Assembly: GCA_029379385.1 (NCBI GenBank) | Contig: CM055612.1 | Span: forward strand, 4,402,001-4,466,000 | Reading direction: 5' to 3' | Length of the DNA: 64,000 nucleotides | From: Quillaja saponaria | Lineage: Eukaryota > Streptophyta > Magnoliopsida > Fabales > Quillajaceae | Shown: piece after piece, positions 1 to 11,768 of the stretch | How positions within the stretch are numbered: the first letter of the stretch is position 1 | Layout: each line of letters starts with the position of its first letter | Position numbers and translations under genes: made by a program | The notes under the pieces: model-generated | What the model saw: the letters and a program-made list of their open reading frames with translations, nothing else | Database searches by the model: none | What the model was told of the DNA's origin: nothing

Positions 1-20
1 ATTGATTTAAAGTAAAGTAC

Positions 21-157
21 CTGTTGTAGAAATTGGTGGAAAGGTTAATGAAGGCTTGAAGGCTCAACTTCTGAAACAGATTGGTGTCGTCAATGGAGAA
101 AGCATCGGCTGTAGCAACTCCACTCCACTCGGAGGCCTTTTGTTGGAGAGGCTGCAT
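21..157 (-). CDS. GLB3: Two-on-two (truncated) haemoglobin, first exon only
   Basis: The minus strand opens with an ATG at 157-155 and stays open for 45 codons plus two bases. It ends at a GT donor (20-19), so the rest of the gene lies left of the window. The peptide starts [13 protein letters not shown] and contains [15 protein letters not shown]. This matches the N-terminus of plant class 3 (2/2) haemoglobins such as Arabidopsis GLB3, where the [13 protein letters not shown] stretch precedes the globin core. The family binds haem and O2 or NO in the cytosol with unusual slow ligand kinetics. The haem-contacting residues are not in this exon. The gene is divergent from the AFC3-type kinase, as expected from conserved order with Arabidopsis At4g32690/At4g32660 (recalled, not searched). 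The call depends on one exon, but the identity is distinctive. Confidence 0.85.
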
Positions 158-723
158 CGTTTTCAATGGGCTTCTAATAGAATAGCCGGAATGCAACCAA
201 GAGGTATTATTTACTTTAATATATATAATATAGGAGTTCGCGTGGATTGCACGCTTTTCGTGCAGACCAAGACGCGGTAGAAAAAACGTGGAGAATCTCT
301 GTCTATTGGTTGGATGAGACAAAATGAGAAACAGAAGGCTGCCCACTGTTTTATTTTTTCGTTCTTCGTAATTTACAGTTTTTAATTTATTAAGATAATA
401 AAAAATAATTCTATTTAATTAGTATGAAAAGGGAAAAGGGAAAATGAAAAAGGAAATACCCTATAACGAGAAACATTTTAAAGATATTATTCAACATGTG
501 ACATCGTCTTCTTTTTTTTTTTTTTTCTTCTGAGTGTCACTCTGAGTCAAATTTTTACAAGTGACTAGTTATTTAAATATAAATAAATATTTTAGTGGGT
601 GAAGGGTCTGTGTAATATTAAGGATTCGAGTCAAAAAAAAAATATTTTTAAGAGAAAGATAGTCACAAATTTTGAATAATATCAGGTTTACATTCAAATA
701 GTGTGATAATATTTGTAGAAAAT

Positions 724-758
<35 letters not shown>

Positions 759-2223
759 AATAATTGAATGAAAAAATTATTACACATTAGTTTAATCATA
801 ATTAAATGATGTAATATGTAACTTAATATTTAGGATATTTCATAATATCATAAATAATATAATCATAACTATATTATTAGTTGATAAATTCTAAAGGTTG
901 GTTTAACGGTAAAAAATATGTTTTAATTTTGTTTTTGACTTTTTTTAGGGTCATTATTTTATAAAAATACAATATTAATTAAATGTTAATAAGTAAATTA
1001 AATTTATTTAATATATTTCTATCTATAATTATCTATTTATCTATACTATATTAAAAATCAGAACACATTTATTGTGTCTTCTGAATTTTTGATATACTTT
1101 TAATTCAAATAACATACAAAAAGGGATAATATCATCTTAAATTTTAACATCTTTTTAAATTAAAATTCAATCATTTGTTAGAAACTACTTAGTTTCTCCT
1201 ATAATTAAGAAAAATATTAAAAAAAAAACAAAAAACTCACGTATTGTTAACTTTAATTGATCAATTATTATTTAAAAATAAAAATAAAACTACATCTTCT
1301 ACAACTTACCTCTTTTTCTCTATTTTACACAACAATCATTATTTTTTTTACATAATTTCATATACATATAAAAAAAAAAAACCCTTTGAACACGTGAGTT
1401 TAATATTGATATTATTAAGACGAAAATAAATGATACTCTTAAGATTAAATTGATAAAAAAAGATACTTTATAGATAAATATTTATATTTTGTTACCAACT
1501 CAACATACATGTGACAACTAATAAATATTTTAAGTCATATTAGTATTTTCTTGTATTAAATATTAACGGTGTTAGATTAAGAGAACATATTAAAATTGGT
1601 ATAAAAATTTAAAAAAAAATTAAACAAAAAATATTTTAAAGGTGAAATTAATAAAAATATAATACTTTATGGACAATGAATTTCATTTTATTTTATCTCG
1701 TTTTTTATTATTTTTATGTAAATGCATCTTTGCAAAATTAGTTTTTGAGTTTTTTTTAGTATTGTTATATGCATCACTTAATATTGGTAGATAAACACAA
1801 AATAAAAAATATAATTACTTTTATTTTGTCTTGTAGTATATTTGTAACGCACCTAGTAATATCTAGCACACATAACAATACCTGTTTTTTTTTTTTTGGT
1901 TAAGATAGTTAAACGACAATGCGCTGAATTCCATGACGTGTGATAAGGCGCGACATACACGATCAACAAGAAATTTGCGCAACGCTCAAAGGTAATTTCT
2001 TTTCTTCTTCAATAATTGAGCCTAATGTGCTTGGCCTTGGTCCTTATCCTCCGTCTTCTGCTGCTCCCTGAGATCGTCTCCAGACTTTGAGTGCAAGCTT
2101 TGAGAATAAAGCGAGGATTTTGAAACCCTAATTTTTTTCATTCAGATTTTTTTTAGAAATTTATTTGTTGCAGATATTTATATAACAAGCTTATACCTTG
2201 GAAAAGTGGGTTGCTTCCCGTGA
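158..2223. other. Divergent intergenic region between GLB3 and AFC3
   Basis: About 2 kb without a supported gene. An AT-only block at 211-232 lies 55-75 bases upstream of the GLB3 ATG and could be its TATA region on the minus strand. The middle (400-1900) is very AT-rich, with homopolymer runs and a dinucleotide repeat. Near the kinase gene there is an ACGT-core element in ATGACGTGT at about 1933. A pyrimidine tract and TTGCAG near 2167-2173 suggest a 5'UTR intron acceptor. Short open frames here are low-complexity and were not called. Confidence 0.5.
727..755. repeat. (AT)n microsatellite
   Basis: Uninterrupted alternating AT for about 29 bases. A short open frame running through it is an artefact of the repeat. 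Confidence 0.95.
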
Positions 2224-5200
2224 ATGGTAGCAGTGAAAATTGACAAGATGGATAGGGATAGAACCCGGAAAAGGCCTCGGCTTGCTTGGGATGTAGCGCC
2301 ATCGTCAGAACCAGAGGTTCGTTGGTGGCTTCATTTGGGTGTTTGAATTAGGTTAGGGTTTTCATAGAGAAGAGTCGGGACCGTGAACAAAATGAAATGC
2401 TAGATTCTTTTTGGATGGCTGGGGAGCTGCGGTAGCATGAAAAGTAACTGGGTGTCGATAATTTGACATTGGTTGCATCATATCTTGTAGGCTCAAAGAG
2501 CTCTGGTAGTGGGCAATGGAGGGGTGGGAAGAAGGCATGTATCGCCCCCGAAAAGAGATGACGACCGTGATGGGCATTACGTGTTCAATATTGGCGAAAA
2601 TCTCACTCCAAGATGTGAGTTCATCCAAATATATTTATTTATATTGTCCTTGCATGTTTAAAACGATTTATTAGATTTTCAAGTGATGTTTTGTGTGAAA
2701 GCGTCTTATTTAAGACAAATTTATTTAAGCTATGCGTAGTATTCAGGCATCAAACATGTTTGAGCAATTTCTAATTTATATGTGTTTTTTTCCATGTTGA
2801 AACTTCTAGCTTACTGCAATTCTCTCCTGACATTGGCCTTGAGTTATTTAATATGTGATATACATGGTATTCTTTCTCCTAAATTAAGTTATTATTATTA
2901 AAAAAAATTGTTGGGAGGCGGGGAGGAGAGCACTTTGATGGAAATGGCTCTACTTTCGAACTTCAGTGTTATGTAATCAAATCACTGTTCGCGCCTTCTC
3001 TGTTGTTAGTCTCTACATAGTAGATCAGCTATAATTTGTTCAAGATTTTCCCTTTATATTATTTTTAACTATTTTTTTTTTTGTGTGATTCAGTATTTTC
3101 ATATTAAGTTAATGTTTTATCCTGTTAACTTTTAACAGATAAAATATTCAGCAAGATGGGTGAAGGTTAGCAGTCAAGTGCCTTGCTGTCTTCAAGATTT
3201 TTTGTTTTTGTGATTGTGCTTGTGTCATTCAGCATATTGCTAGTGCTGTAGGCACTTTTGGTCGAGTTTTGGAATGTTGGGATCGTCAAACACGAGAATA
3301 TGTGGCAATCAAGGTAGTACGAAGCATAAAGAAATACCGAGATGCAGCTATGATTGAGGTTGATGTACTTCAACTTCTTACCAAGCACGACAGAGGAAGC
3401 TCAGGGTACGATCTTCTGAATGTTAACTGCTGCTGGATTTGGCTATTTATATTGTACAACAACCAACTCTTAGTGCAATATAATTTGTCTTTGTAGATGT
3501 GTGCAGATTCGGAATTGGTTTGATTATCGTAATCACATATGTATTGTAAGTATGCAAACTCTTCAATTTTGCTACACAGTCTTGTTTCCTTTAGTAGGCC
3601 ATTCTATTTGTCTGGAAATTCTGATATTATTATTTTTGGATTGCATCCGACAGTGGAACTCAAATTATGCTTAAGTGTTGAAAATTGATTGATTGCTGAT
3701 AGGTTTGTTGTTTGCTAGTAGCTCCATTTTCTAGGAACTTTTCTTTGTCCTTTAGTTCTGTTGATCATTGGTCAGAACATGGTAAACTGCTCGCTGCTTC
3801 TCATATTCATGTGTATAAAATTTGCAGGCTCTAATTTATTTTACCCTGAGGTTAGGTGGTAATCCCCATTTTATTGCAAATTAGTGAAGTTGTTAAGTTC
3901 ATTTCTGGCTTCTTTGTATATGTCCATCTGGACTTTATTCGTAGAACTGGAAACTAAACAAAGACCTTCCTTTGAATGCATTTGAATGGTGTTGTCAGGT
4001 ATTTGAGAAGCTTGGACCAAGCTTATTTGATTTTCTAAAGAGAAATAAATACTGCCCATTCCCTGTGGATCTTGTACGGGAATTTGGAAGACAGCTTTTG
4101 GAATCTGTAGCATGTCTGTGGATTGTTCTTGTCCTTCACCTTATAACACGTTCTTTCATTATTAATCACCCAGAACTGTTTCTTGGCCTGTTTTTTGTCC
4201 AGGGATTCAGTGCTTTTTGTTTGTTTTAGCTTTGGCTTAACCTGTTTCTTGTGCTTTATTATATCCAGATATGCATGACTTACGCTTAATCCACACTGAC
4301 CTGAAGCCAGAAAATATACTCCTTCGTTTCTTCGGATTATGTAAAGCTTCCTAGTTGTAAGGTATTTAGAATTTTACAATGCAAAAATAATGACATTTAT
4401 ATTTGGGTATAGACTCGCTTATAATATATTTAAGGAAAATTCTTGGAATGGTACAGAGGGTTTCCTCGGATGAAATGCAATTCAGATGCTTGCCCAAGTC
4501 TAGTGCTATTAAGCTGATTGATTTTGGTAGTACTGCATTTGATAATCAGAACCATAGCTCCATCATTTCTACAAGGCATTACAGAGCCCCTGAGGTTATT
4601 CTAGGTAACCGGATATTGTTTTAGCAGGTGAAAATGTTGTGATTTTGGTTACCTATTTTTATGTGTCTAGTGTTTTGAGTCCATCACAGAAGACATCTGG
4701 TGCTTGATAAGGTGATTATAAACTGGCGATTTAGAGAAGCATTTTAGTCATATGCATATTTGTCAACATTTTCAATATTGGTCACTCTGTCCTTTATTCT
4801 GTAATGGATGTTATTTTAATTTGTAAAGTGATGGTGTGATGGTATTTATTGTCATGGAGTGTAGGATGGGTTTTCAATGTCGCCTATTATTTGGCCCAAA
4901 TGTCAGTTATTCCCTTTAATCCATTGTTTTATGTAGTTGCTAGCCTCTCATTATTCTGTCTTCTTATGGTATATCACCATGTCATATTATCTTTGATACA
5001 CTTGAAAGTAAAACAAGGTATCCATGATATTCTATACAGTCTAGATGTTCATTTCATGGTATGACCTTTTTTTAATGATGTCTAGCAAGTCATCTTTCAT
5101 AAGTTAAAAGTCTGCAGAGGGTAACTTCGGTTGACTGCTTTGTTGGATACAAAATTACTTGTCTTTTTTCTTGCTTCTGCTTAAAAAAGGATCCCATTAG

Positions 5201-6119
5201 ATGAGATTGTTTGGGAACATTGATTAACAATTGTGCATATGCATATTACTTTATCTGATTGTGGCTCTAATGTTCAACTAAATAGTCAAGATTATTGAGC
5301 TTCAGAATTTAACAAGTAGTCATGCAAACTACATTCTCATCTGTGTCTTACAAATCATTTGCAGGTCTAGGATGGTCATATCCATGTGATTTGTGGAGTG
5401 TTGGTTGCATCCTTGTCGAACTTTTCTCGGTTGGTTTTACATTTATTGGGATATACTCTAAGCATTGTTTTGAATGTTGTGTATGCGGGATGAGCTTCTA
5501 AATGTGGAACCTTTGTTAGGGTGGAGCATTATTTCAGACACATGAGAATTTGGAGCATTTGGCAATGATGGAAAGAGTTTTGGGACCTCTGCCAGTGCAT
5601 ATGATTCGGAGGGCTAAGTAAGTATTGAATCTTACAGGTTCAGTTTTCCTTTTGGAAGTATACTGCATGCAGATTGGTGTCTGTTGCATGTAAAGCTACT
5701 TCAATTAACCAGTGACTGCAGAGCTACTAATTTGGTAAATGGAAAAGTAATTTAGTTGACATCTCACATTCCTACTCTTCTTTTGGTCATATGCAGCCGT
5801 GGTGCTGAAAAATATTTCAGGTGGGGATCACAACTAAACTGGCCTGAAGGAGCAGTTTCAAGGGAGAGTATTAAAGCTGTCAGGAAGCTTGACCGTTTAA
5901 AGGTTTTTTTTTTTTTTGTTTGCCTTGTTCACTGATCAGTAAATTGGCAGCTTGTTCTTATTTGTAATGTGTTTGATGCAGGTTCTTGTATCCCTATATG
6001 TAGATTCCTCAAGATCCTCTCTTATCGATTTGTTGCTTGGTTTGCTGAAATACGACCCAGCCGAACGTCTAACAGCTCAACAAGCCCTTGATCATCCCTT
6101 CTTTAGCAATCCAACTTGA
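2224..6119 (+). CDS. AFC3: LAMMER (CLK-type) dual-specificity kinase, AFC3-like, with a one-base frameshift
   Basis: Twelve coding exons: 2224-2316, 2491-2614, 3139-3165, 3252-3405, 3497-3545, 3999-4113, 4269-4361, 4457-4604, 5365-5429, 5520-5617, 5797-5902 and 5982-6119. All junctions are GT..AG and the phases agree. The product, about 402 aa, has the usual family length. Visible motifs are the glycine loop [12 protein letters not shown], the lysine in VAIKVV, catalytic loop [11 protein letters not shown] in KLIDFGST, and the family signature [12 protein letters not shown]. The start gives [19 protein letters not shown], like AFC3; a second in-frame ATG is at 2248. Family members phosphorylate SR splicing factors in the nucleus. 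Exon 7 has one extra base (C at about 4325), which shifts the frame just after DLKPENILL and gives a stop at 4352-4354. As written, the product would be about 215 aa and lack DFG. This is either an assembly error or a dead allele. Confidence 0.9.
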
Positions 6120-6789
6120 GAGGTGGATGCTAAAGCGTTTAATAGTGCGATCTATATTAGCTGGCTACCTCGAAGGAAATCTCTGCTCGGGCCATAACTT
6201 GAGTTCACAAGTTTTGTAAATGTATCTATCACCATTGATGGCTAATGAAATATTTGGTTATGTTGCGAGGTGGTTTTGTATCTCTAGTTCATTGTAGCTC
6301 AATAAATGGAAAACAAAAGAAGGAATCAATTTCCATGTCTGCCTTTCTTTTGTCCCTGCTTTCATAATAAGGCCAACCCAGGATTGGCGACTTGCTACAG
6401 AAGACAAGCTGAATACATGAGCAATGGAACTTGGCGCAAGCCAATCCATTAAAACATGCCTGTTAAGTTTTTGTCTAATCATTTGCATTGACGCTTGAAA
6501 AGACAAGATCATTTTTTATTATGTCAATATGGATTTAGCCTATTCCTATTAGTAAAGGAGGTAGAGGATCTATATAAAGATTTTGTTAGGAAACTAACAT
6601 CTTTTGATTAGAAAGAGTACATATGAATACTTTTATTTTGTTTGGAAACAACACTAGAAAATTTCCCGGTCGTATTTTAATTAATTCCATTTATGTATTA
6701 TGATAACTGAAATACTGAATCGTATCCTAGATTTGTTTCCATGTCATATCCTTATACCTTCATGTGAGAATATCAAACCAGGTACCATA
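6120..6789. other. 3' flank of AFC3 and spacer
   Basis: This holds the kinase 3'UTR; an AATGAAATA-like signal near 6245 could serve polyadenylation. A spacer follows, up to the PPR pseudogene. A minus-strand open frame of about 84 codons (6258-6512) has no family features that I recognise and was not called. Confidence 0.4.
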
Positions 6790-8390
6790 TCAATATTCAA
6801 TAGGACTTGGCATTGCCAATAATCTCCACATGAACAAACGGCATTCTCAAACCTGTCAATCCTATTTCGTCTCTCCCAACAAATATAATACTCTTGTCAA
6901 ATTCTTTATGAAGGTAAGGCAGTCCCCGCATACTCCCAGATTTTTTAAAATTCTGGTCAGACTTTTTCCCTTGGTAAGCCCACCACAAACCAAAGCCAAC
7001 CCAATTTCTCACTATGTACCCTCAAGCTCTTGCTTAGACTCTTCTTCAACATCTTGCAATCCAAAATTCACCTTGTGAATATAACCTGTTTCTTTTTTCA
7101 TCCCTGTTCTCCATTGTAGAAATAATGGATATCTTTGTCTATTCCTATTCTCTACCCAACTACGCCCAGCTTCTGTTATCGCCATCCAATATCAGAAGTA
7201 TCCTTCCCACTTCTCTTCCCATCTCCGGGTTTCCATGCATTCTACTAGCACTAAGCAGTGTCTGCCATATACCTACATTTGATTTCAATGGTATTTTCTC
7301 AAGAAGATCATTTGCTTCTTTCAAGTGTCCAGCTCTGCCAAGGAGATCAACCATACAGCCATAATGCTCCACTTCTGGTATGCTCTGCTGACTCCAATCG
7401 AATCTTGAGAAGTATTCTTGACTTTCTTCAATAAGTTCAGAATGGCTACATTCTGACAGCAGAGCCAAGTAAGTAACATTGCCAGGCTCAATTCCATCCA
7501 GTTACACTCCAGTAAAAGTCCGAACTGCCTCTTTCATAGCCAGTTATCATTACCGTCCAAGAAACCACATTCTTTGTGGGCATCGTTTTGACGAGAATTT
7601 CTGCCTCATCTGTTAATCCGCGTTTCAGGTGAGCATCCAAAATTGAATTGGCCACTGATTTGTCTAAACCAGAAGAGACTTTAATGGTGTAAGCATGCAT
7701 TTGCTTGCCTTGCTCTACAAGAGCAAACTCAGCAAATACACCAATCACAGTTGAGAGTACAAACCCGTCTATTTGATGCATGCTCTCTCAGCTGCCCAAA
7801 CAAGTCCATGGCTTCTGGTAAATTTCCATGTTTATAATAACCAAGGATTAGTGCACTCCAGGAGATCACATCTTTCTGTCCAATTTTGTGAGCTTCAAAT
7901 AAGTGCCTGCATTTGACATACAGATCAACAAGAGCACCAGCAACAGTTGTTTGAGCCATGTAAAGAGTTGTCTTGTTATTTTAAGGAAGCATGTATTTGA
8001 GTTCCTTCTCCAATTGCACCTAGACAACTACATGCCTTTAACATGCATGTGTACGTATACCAATCAGGAACTTCCCCCTTCTCTTGTATTTCTGAAGCAG
8101 AAATAAAGCTTTTCGGCCATCCTTCAATCATCAATGTTGTATCCAGCAATCATTGCATTCCAACTTATTTCTCACCACCGGCATGATGTTGAACATTAGT
8201 GCTGCTTCACTAATTCTGCAACATTTAGAGTACATGTCATTGATGTCAATGATAGTTTTGCCCACCACAGGAACCCATTCAAAACCAGATTTAGCGCAAA
8301 CACCATGAATCTGCATTCCATTCTCAGCAATGAGGCTTTTAGCTTCGTAGACAATGTGAACTCTGGAGAGCTCTAAAAACGACCACATTT
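6790..8390 (-). pseudogene. PPR protein (PLS class, DYW subgroup) pseudogene, 5' truncated
   Basis: Reading down the minus strand, four overlapping or adjacent frames follow one another in the order of one PPR protein. A repeat with MQIHGVCAKSGFE is at 8388-8131, ALVDLYVKC and DVISWSALILGYYKHG at 7959-7729, [19 protein letters not shown] and [11 protein letters not shown] at 7781-7488, and EHYGCMVDLLGRAGHLKEA at 7468-7160. Beyond these, broken frames (about 7080-6790) still read LRVHSEKLAL, then FIKNLTRV and CSCGDYW, the end of a DYW deaminase domain. The closest recalled relative is Arabidopsis At3g15130. The first several repeats and the start codon are absent, and at least four frame breaks separate the pieces, so this is a relic and not a gene. 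The family edits C to U in organelle RNA. It lies tail-away from the intact PPR gene downstream and is not a recent copy of it, because the motifs differ. Confidence 0.88.
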
Positions 8391-8958
8391 CGTTTCCTTT
8401 CTTTCTTAAAAAAAAAAACTGATTTGTTTTAAAAGTTTTTCCCTCCCCCCGACGCCGTTTAATTCAGACAACAAACTGAACTAGAACCCAGAAATTGAAA
8501 CATTGATCATAACCTTAAACCAATCAAAATCAACCTGATAGATATCTTAAAACCAAGTCATAATTATCCAATTTAAACATCGAAGTATCAGAATTTACAA
8601 GAAAAACATAAATTCCCATCAAAATTATAAGAAATTCAAAATTTGAAACCTCTGGGATGAATAAATGGGAAAAATCTATGCCTGATTCAGCTGGATATTC
8701 GACCATAAATTCTAGAACTGTTGCTCGACAAAGAAGAAGAATTTGAAGAATCGCATCCAAATCAACAACTCCCAGATACCCAAACCTTTGATACCATCAC
8801 CCAATGGTGCACTAGCTCCTCCAATCCCTTTGCAACCATCTCTTCGGTTTCCTTTGAGTCGTGTTTTGCCCCCAAGTTTTATTGGATCGCGAAAGCAGTG
8901 AAGAAAGCCTTCAAACGTCAACTCAAACGGCGTCGGGTGAGCTCAACCCCCAAGTTTG
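8391..8958. other. Spacer and 5' flank of the MEF21-like gene
   Basis: Contains a poly-A tract (8407-8420) and the presumed promoter and 5'UTR of the PPR gene. A frame open across 8721-8990 has no ATG until it is already inside the PPR coding region and is not called. Confidence 0.4.
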
Positions 8959-10596
8959 ATGGGAGCGAGAACTCGCACATGGACCGTTAGAGAATTGGAA
9001 ACTCATTTCGTACCCGTCTTGAGAAACTGCTTAAGAATTGCCCAACTGAAGAAAATCCATGCCCAGATTGTCAAATTGTCACTGTCACAAAGTAACTTCT
9101 TGGTGACAAAAATGGTCGATGTATGTGACAATAGTGGGAATATAGATTACTCGAGCTTGCTCTTCAAGCAAGTCATTGAGCCAAATGTGTTTTTGTACAA
9201 CGCGATGATCAGAACTTATTCGCACAATCACATATATAGCTTAGCAATCACTCTGTTCAAGCAAATGCTGAGACACCCAGATGCTAAAAATCCTATTTTG
9301 CCTGACAAATTCACATTCCCATTTGTAATAAAGTCGTGCGCAGGCTTTTTATGTCATCGTCTGGGTCAACAAGTTCATGCGCAAGTATGTAAATTTGGGC
9401 CGAAGTCCCACTCTATAGTAGAGAATGCGCTAATTGACATGTATAGCAAGTTTGATGATTTGGCATATGCATATAAAGTGTTCGAGGATATGACTGATAG
9501 AGACGCAATTTCCTGGAATAGCCTCCTATGTGGGCATGTTAGATTTGGCCAGATGAGAAAAGCAAGAACTCTGTTTGAGGAAATGCCTTACAGGACTATT
9601 GTCTCTTGGACAACAATGATAACAGGGTATGCTAGAATTGGGTGCTATGCTGACGCACTGGACATTTTCCGCAAAATGCAAATGGTTGGTATCGAACCTG
9701 ATGAGATTAGTATTATCTCAGTCTTGCCGGCATGTGCACAGCTTGGAGCACTTGAAGTTGGGAAATGGATTCACATGTACTCCGACAAAAATGAGTTTTT
9801 GCAGAAGACTAGCATCTGTAATGCCTTGATTGAAATGTACTCAAAATGTGGTAGCATTGACCAAGCTTGGCATTTGTTTAACCAAGTGATTAAAAGGGAT
9901 GTAATTTCTTGGAGTACCATGATAGGAGGGCTAGCAAATCATGGAAAAGCTCGTGAAGCGATCGAACTTTTCAGAGATATGCAGAAAACACATGTCCTTC
10001 CAAATGGAATAACTTTCCTTGGAATTTTATCTGCCTGCACACATGCAGGATTGTGGAATGAGGGGTTGGAATACTTTGATTCCATGAGAGAAGATTATCA
10101 TATAGAGCCAGATATAGAGCACTATGGTTGCTTAGTTGATCTGCTGGGGCGCTCGGGATGTCTTGATCAAGCTCTTGACACAATAAGGAAGATGCCAATG
10201 GAGGCAGATTCAAAGATATGGGGCTCTTTGTTAAGTTCTTGCAGGACTCATTGCAATCTTGAGATTGCTACTATTGCTATGGAACAGCTTCTAGAGCTCG
10301 AACCAAATGACTCTGGAAACTATGTATTGTTTTCCAACATCTACGCAGAGCTTGGCAAGTGGGAAGGTGTCAAAAGTATGAGGAAACTTATAAGGAGCAA
10401 GAGCATAAAGAAAACCCCTGGATGCAGCTTAATCGAAGTTAACAATGTGGTTCAAGAATTCGTTGCAGGAGATGATTCAAAACCCTTTTCACAAAATATT
10501 TTTTGGGTGCTAGAGGTGCTGGCTTTGCATCAGAATAAAATCGATGATGTGATGGAAACTATACCTGATGATACAAAATGTTTTCTGTTAAATTAG
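8959..10596 (+). CDS. MEF21: Pentatricopeptide repeat RNA-editing factor, PLS class with E/E+ tail, MEF21-like
   Basis: Single exon of 545 aa. The first ATG is at 8959 (MGARTRTWTVRELE); an in-frame TTG just before it is not a start. The N-terminal stretch RELETHFVPVLRNCL is followed by tandem PPR motifs, for example NALIDMYSKFDDLAYAYKVF, DAISWNSLLCGHVRFGQM, TIVSWTTMITGYARIGCY and DVISWSTMIGGLANHGKA. An E/E+ tail follows (EHYGCLVDLLGRSG, KIWGSLLSSCRTH, GNYVLFSNIYAELGKW, TPGCSLIEVNNVVQEF). There is no DYW domain. Order, length and many residues match my recollection of Arabidopsis MEF21 (At2g20540), a mitochondrial editing factor reported for a cox3 site. Intronless structure is normal for the family. 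An N-terminal mitochondrial targeting peptide is plausible but short. The frame is fully intact, in contrast to the neighbouring PPR pseudogene. Confidence 0.9.
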   Translation: MGARTRTWTVRELETHFVPVLRNCLRIAQLKKIHAQIVKLSLSQSNFLVTKMVDVCDNSGNIDYSSLLFKQVIEPNVFLYNAMIRTYSHNHIYSLAITLFKQMLRHPDAKNPILPDKFTFPFVIKSCAGFLCHRLGQQVHAQVCKFGPKSHSIVENALIDMYSKFDDLAYAYKVFEDMTDRDAISWNSLLCGHVRFGQMRKARTLFEEMPYRTIVSWTTMITGYARIGCYADALDIFRKMQMVGIEPDEISIISVLPACAQLGALEVGKWIHMYSDKNEFLQKTSICNALIEMYSKCGSIDQAWHLFNQVIKRDVISWSTMIGGLANHGKAREAIELFRDMQKTHVLPNGITFLGILSACTHAGLWNEGLEYFDSMREDYHIEPDIEHYGCLVDLLGRSGCLDQALDTIRKMPMEADSKIWGSLLSSCRTHCNLEIATIAMEQLLELEPNDSGNYVLFSNIYAELGKWEGVKSMRKLIRSKSIKKTPGCSLIEVNNVVQEFVAGDDSKPFSQNIFWVLEVLALHQNKIDDVMETIPDDTKCFLLN

Positions 10597-11058
10597 TTTA
10601 ACTGTAAGTTTGTATTAAATTATTCAGTGTATGTTGCAAAATTGCACTTAGGGCCATAGATTATTGGATTTTCAGCCTTCAGGATTCCTACATAGTGATA
10701 GGTTGAGTTAATGAAGACTAATAAAATTCAATAATTGAACTCAAGTTATAGATGCTTGCTTACACCTCGTTGTTTATTTAACATTTCTGGACACATAATT
10801 GTTAATCTCCCTCTTATCCTTTTACAATTCTATCATATCAAGCCCTATAGCATTTTCTTTAACCCCCACCACATCCCTCGGAACTTAATCCACACACTTG
10901 AACTGTATCTTGTACTAAAAAATGTATTCACACTACTGTAATGGTATGAAATCATCAATGACATTCTGGAAAAATCAAGTAAAAGTTTCTGCAAATTCAT
11001 TACCAGTAACCATTTAAACTCACCAGCACTACTACAAAACTTACAAGCATGCTCTTCG
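10597..11058. other. 3' flank of the MEF21-like gene
   Basis: AT-rich sequence with the likely 3'UTR of the PPR gene. No supported coding or RNA feature was seen before the plastid-derived insert. Confidence 0.4.
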
Positions 11059-11243
11059 GTGACCGATAGTGAAGTAGTACCGTGAGGGAAGGGTGAAAAG
11101 AACCCCCATCGGGGAGTGAAATAGAACATGAAACCGTAAGCTCCCAGGCAGTGGGAGGAGCCTGGGGCTCTGACCGCGTGCCTGTTGAAGAATGAGCCGG
11201 CGACTCATAGGCAGTGGCTTGGTTAAGGGAACCCACCGGAGCT
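11059..11243 (+). pseudogene. Nuclear copy of plastid DNA: internal fragment of 23S rRNA
   Basis: About 185 bases read as an internal part of the plastid large-subunit rRNA. Recognisable stretches include GTGACCGATAG, GTAGTACCGTGAGGGAA, GAACCCCCATCGGGGAGTG, GAATGAGCCGGCGACTCATA and TTAAGGGAACCCACCGGAGC. The GC content is far above both flanks and similarity ends abruptly at each side. A few substitutions relative to the plastid consensus, for instance in GGGAAGGGTGAAAAG, indicate that the transfer is not brand new. Mitochondrial 26S rRNA differs in this segment, so plastid origin is favoured. It is too short to be a functional rRNA gene. Confidence 0.9.
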
Positions 11244-11768
11244 GCTTTGAAATGTAGCCGAGGTGATCAGGTGATCTCTCCCCTCAAGGGATATGTCCCA
11301 TGTTTGACTCCCATTCCTTAACCCCCACCCAAGTTTATCAAGGCAGAAAGAAATTTACAGGAAATGGAATGCAAGTGTTCAGAAGAAAACCAGAGTGATG
11401 TCATATGAATTCCCTGAAATGAACAGCAAAACCTTCATTGATGCAGAAAGGTATGCTTTCTGCTGTACATAAAGATGATAGTATACTACTACTGTACTAC
11501 CAATTTTAACTCCAGATTGCCTTTTGAGGAATATAATGACATAGGTACATTCATTCTACAACGATGTAATTAATAAAAATAATAGAACACATGGAAACTT
11601 ACAAGTTACAAGCAGAAAGTATTCAAATCAAATCCAAAATGAAGAGAAGCTGCTGAAGAGAAAATTGGCCAAGTTTTTAGACAACTCAAAAAGAAGGCAG
11701 ATAGTTTTTTTTTTTTTGGGTGGGGGTAGGTTGTTCAGAGGGACGTGTAGAAACTGCTTTTTAAATGT
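11244..11768. other. Spacer and 3'UTR side of GET2
   Basis: Just right of the plastid fragment, 11255-11330 has a moderately GC-rich stretch with TTTGACTCCC-like sequence reminiscent of a tRNA B box, but too weak to call a SINE. The remainder is AT-rich and probably includes the GET2 3'UTR (minus strand). No gene was seen. Confidence 0.35.

Noticed and set aside
569..799. Minus-strand frame with a run of IYIYIYIY
   Set aside because: Produced by translating the AT microsatellite.
6258..6512. Minus-strand frame of 84 codons
   Set aside because: Codon composition is plausible but no family signature or splice partner was found, and it overlaps the AFC3 3'UTR.
8721..8990. Plus-strand frame overlapping the start of MEF21
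   Set aside because: It has no ATG before 8979, so it cannot be a translated upstream frame of that length.
11255..11330. Possible SINE next to the plastid fragment
   Set aside because: Only a weak B-box-like motif; no A box, tail or target duplication.
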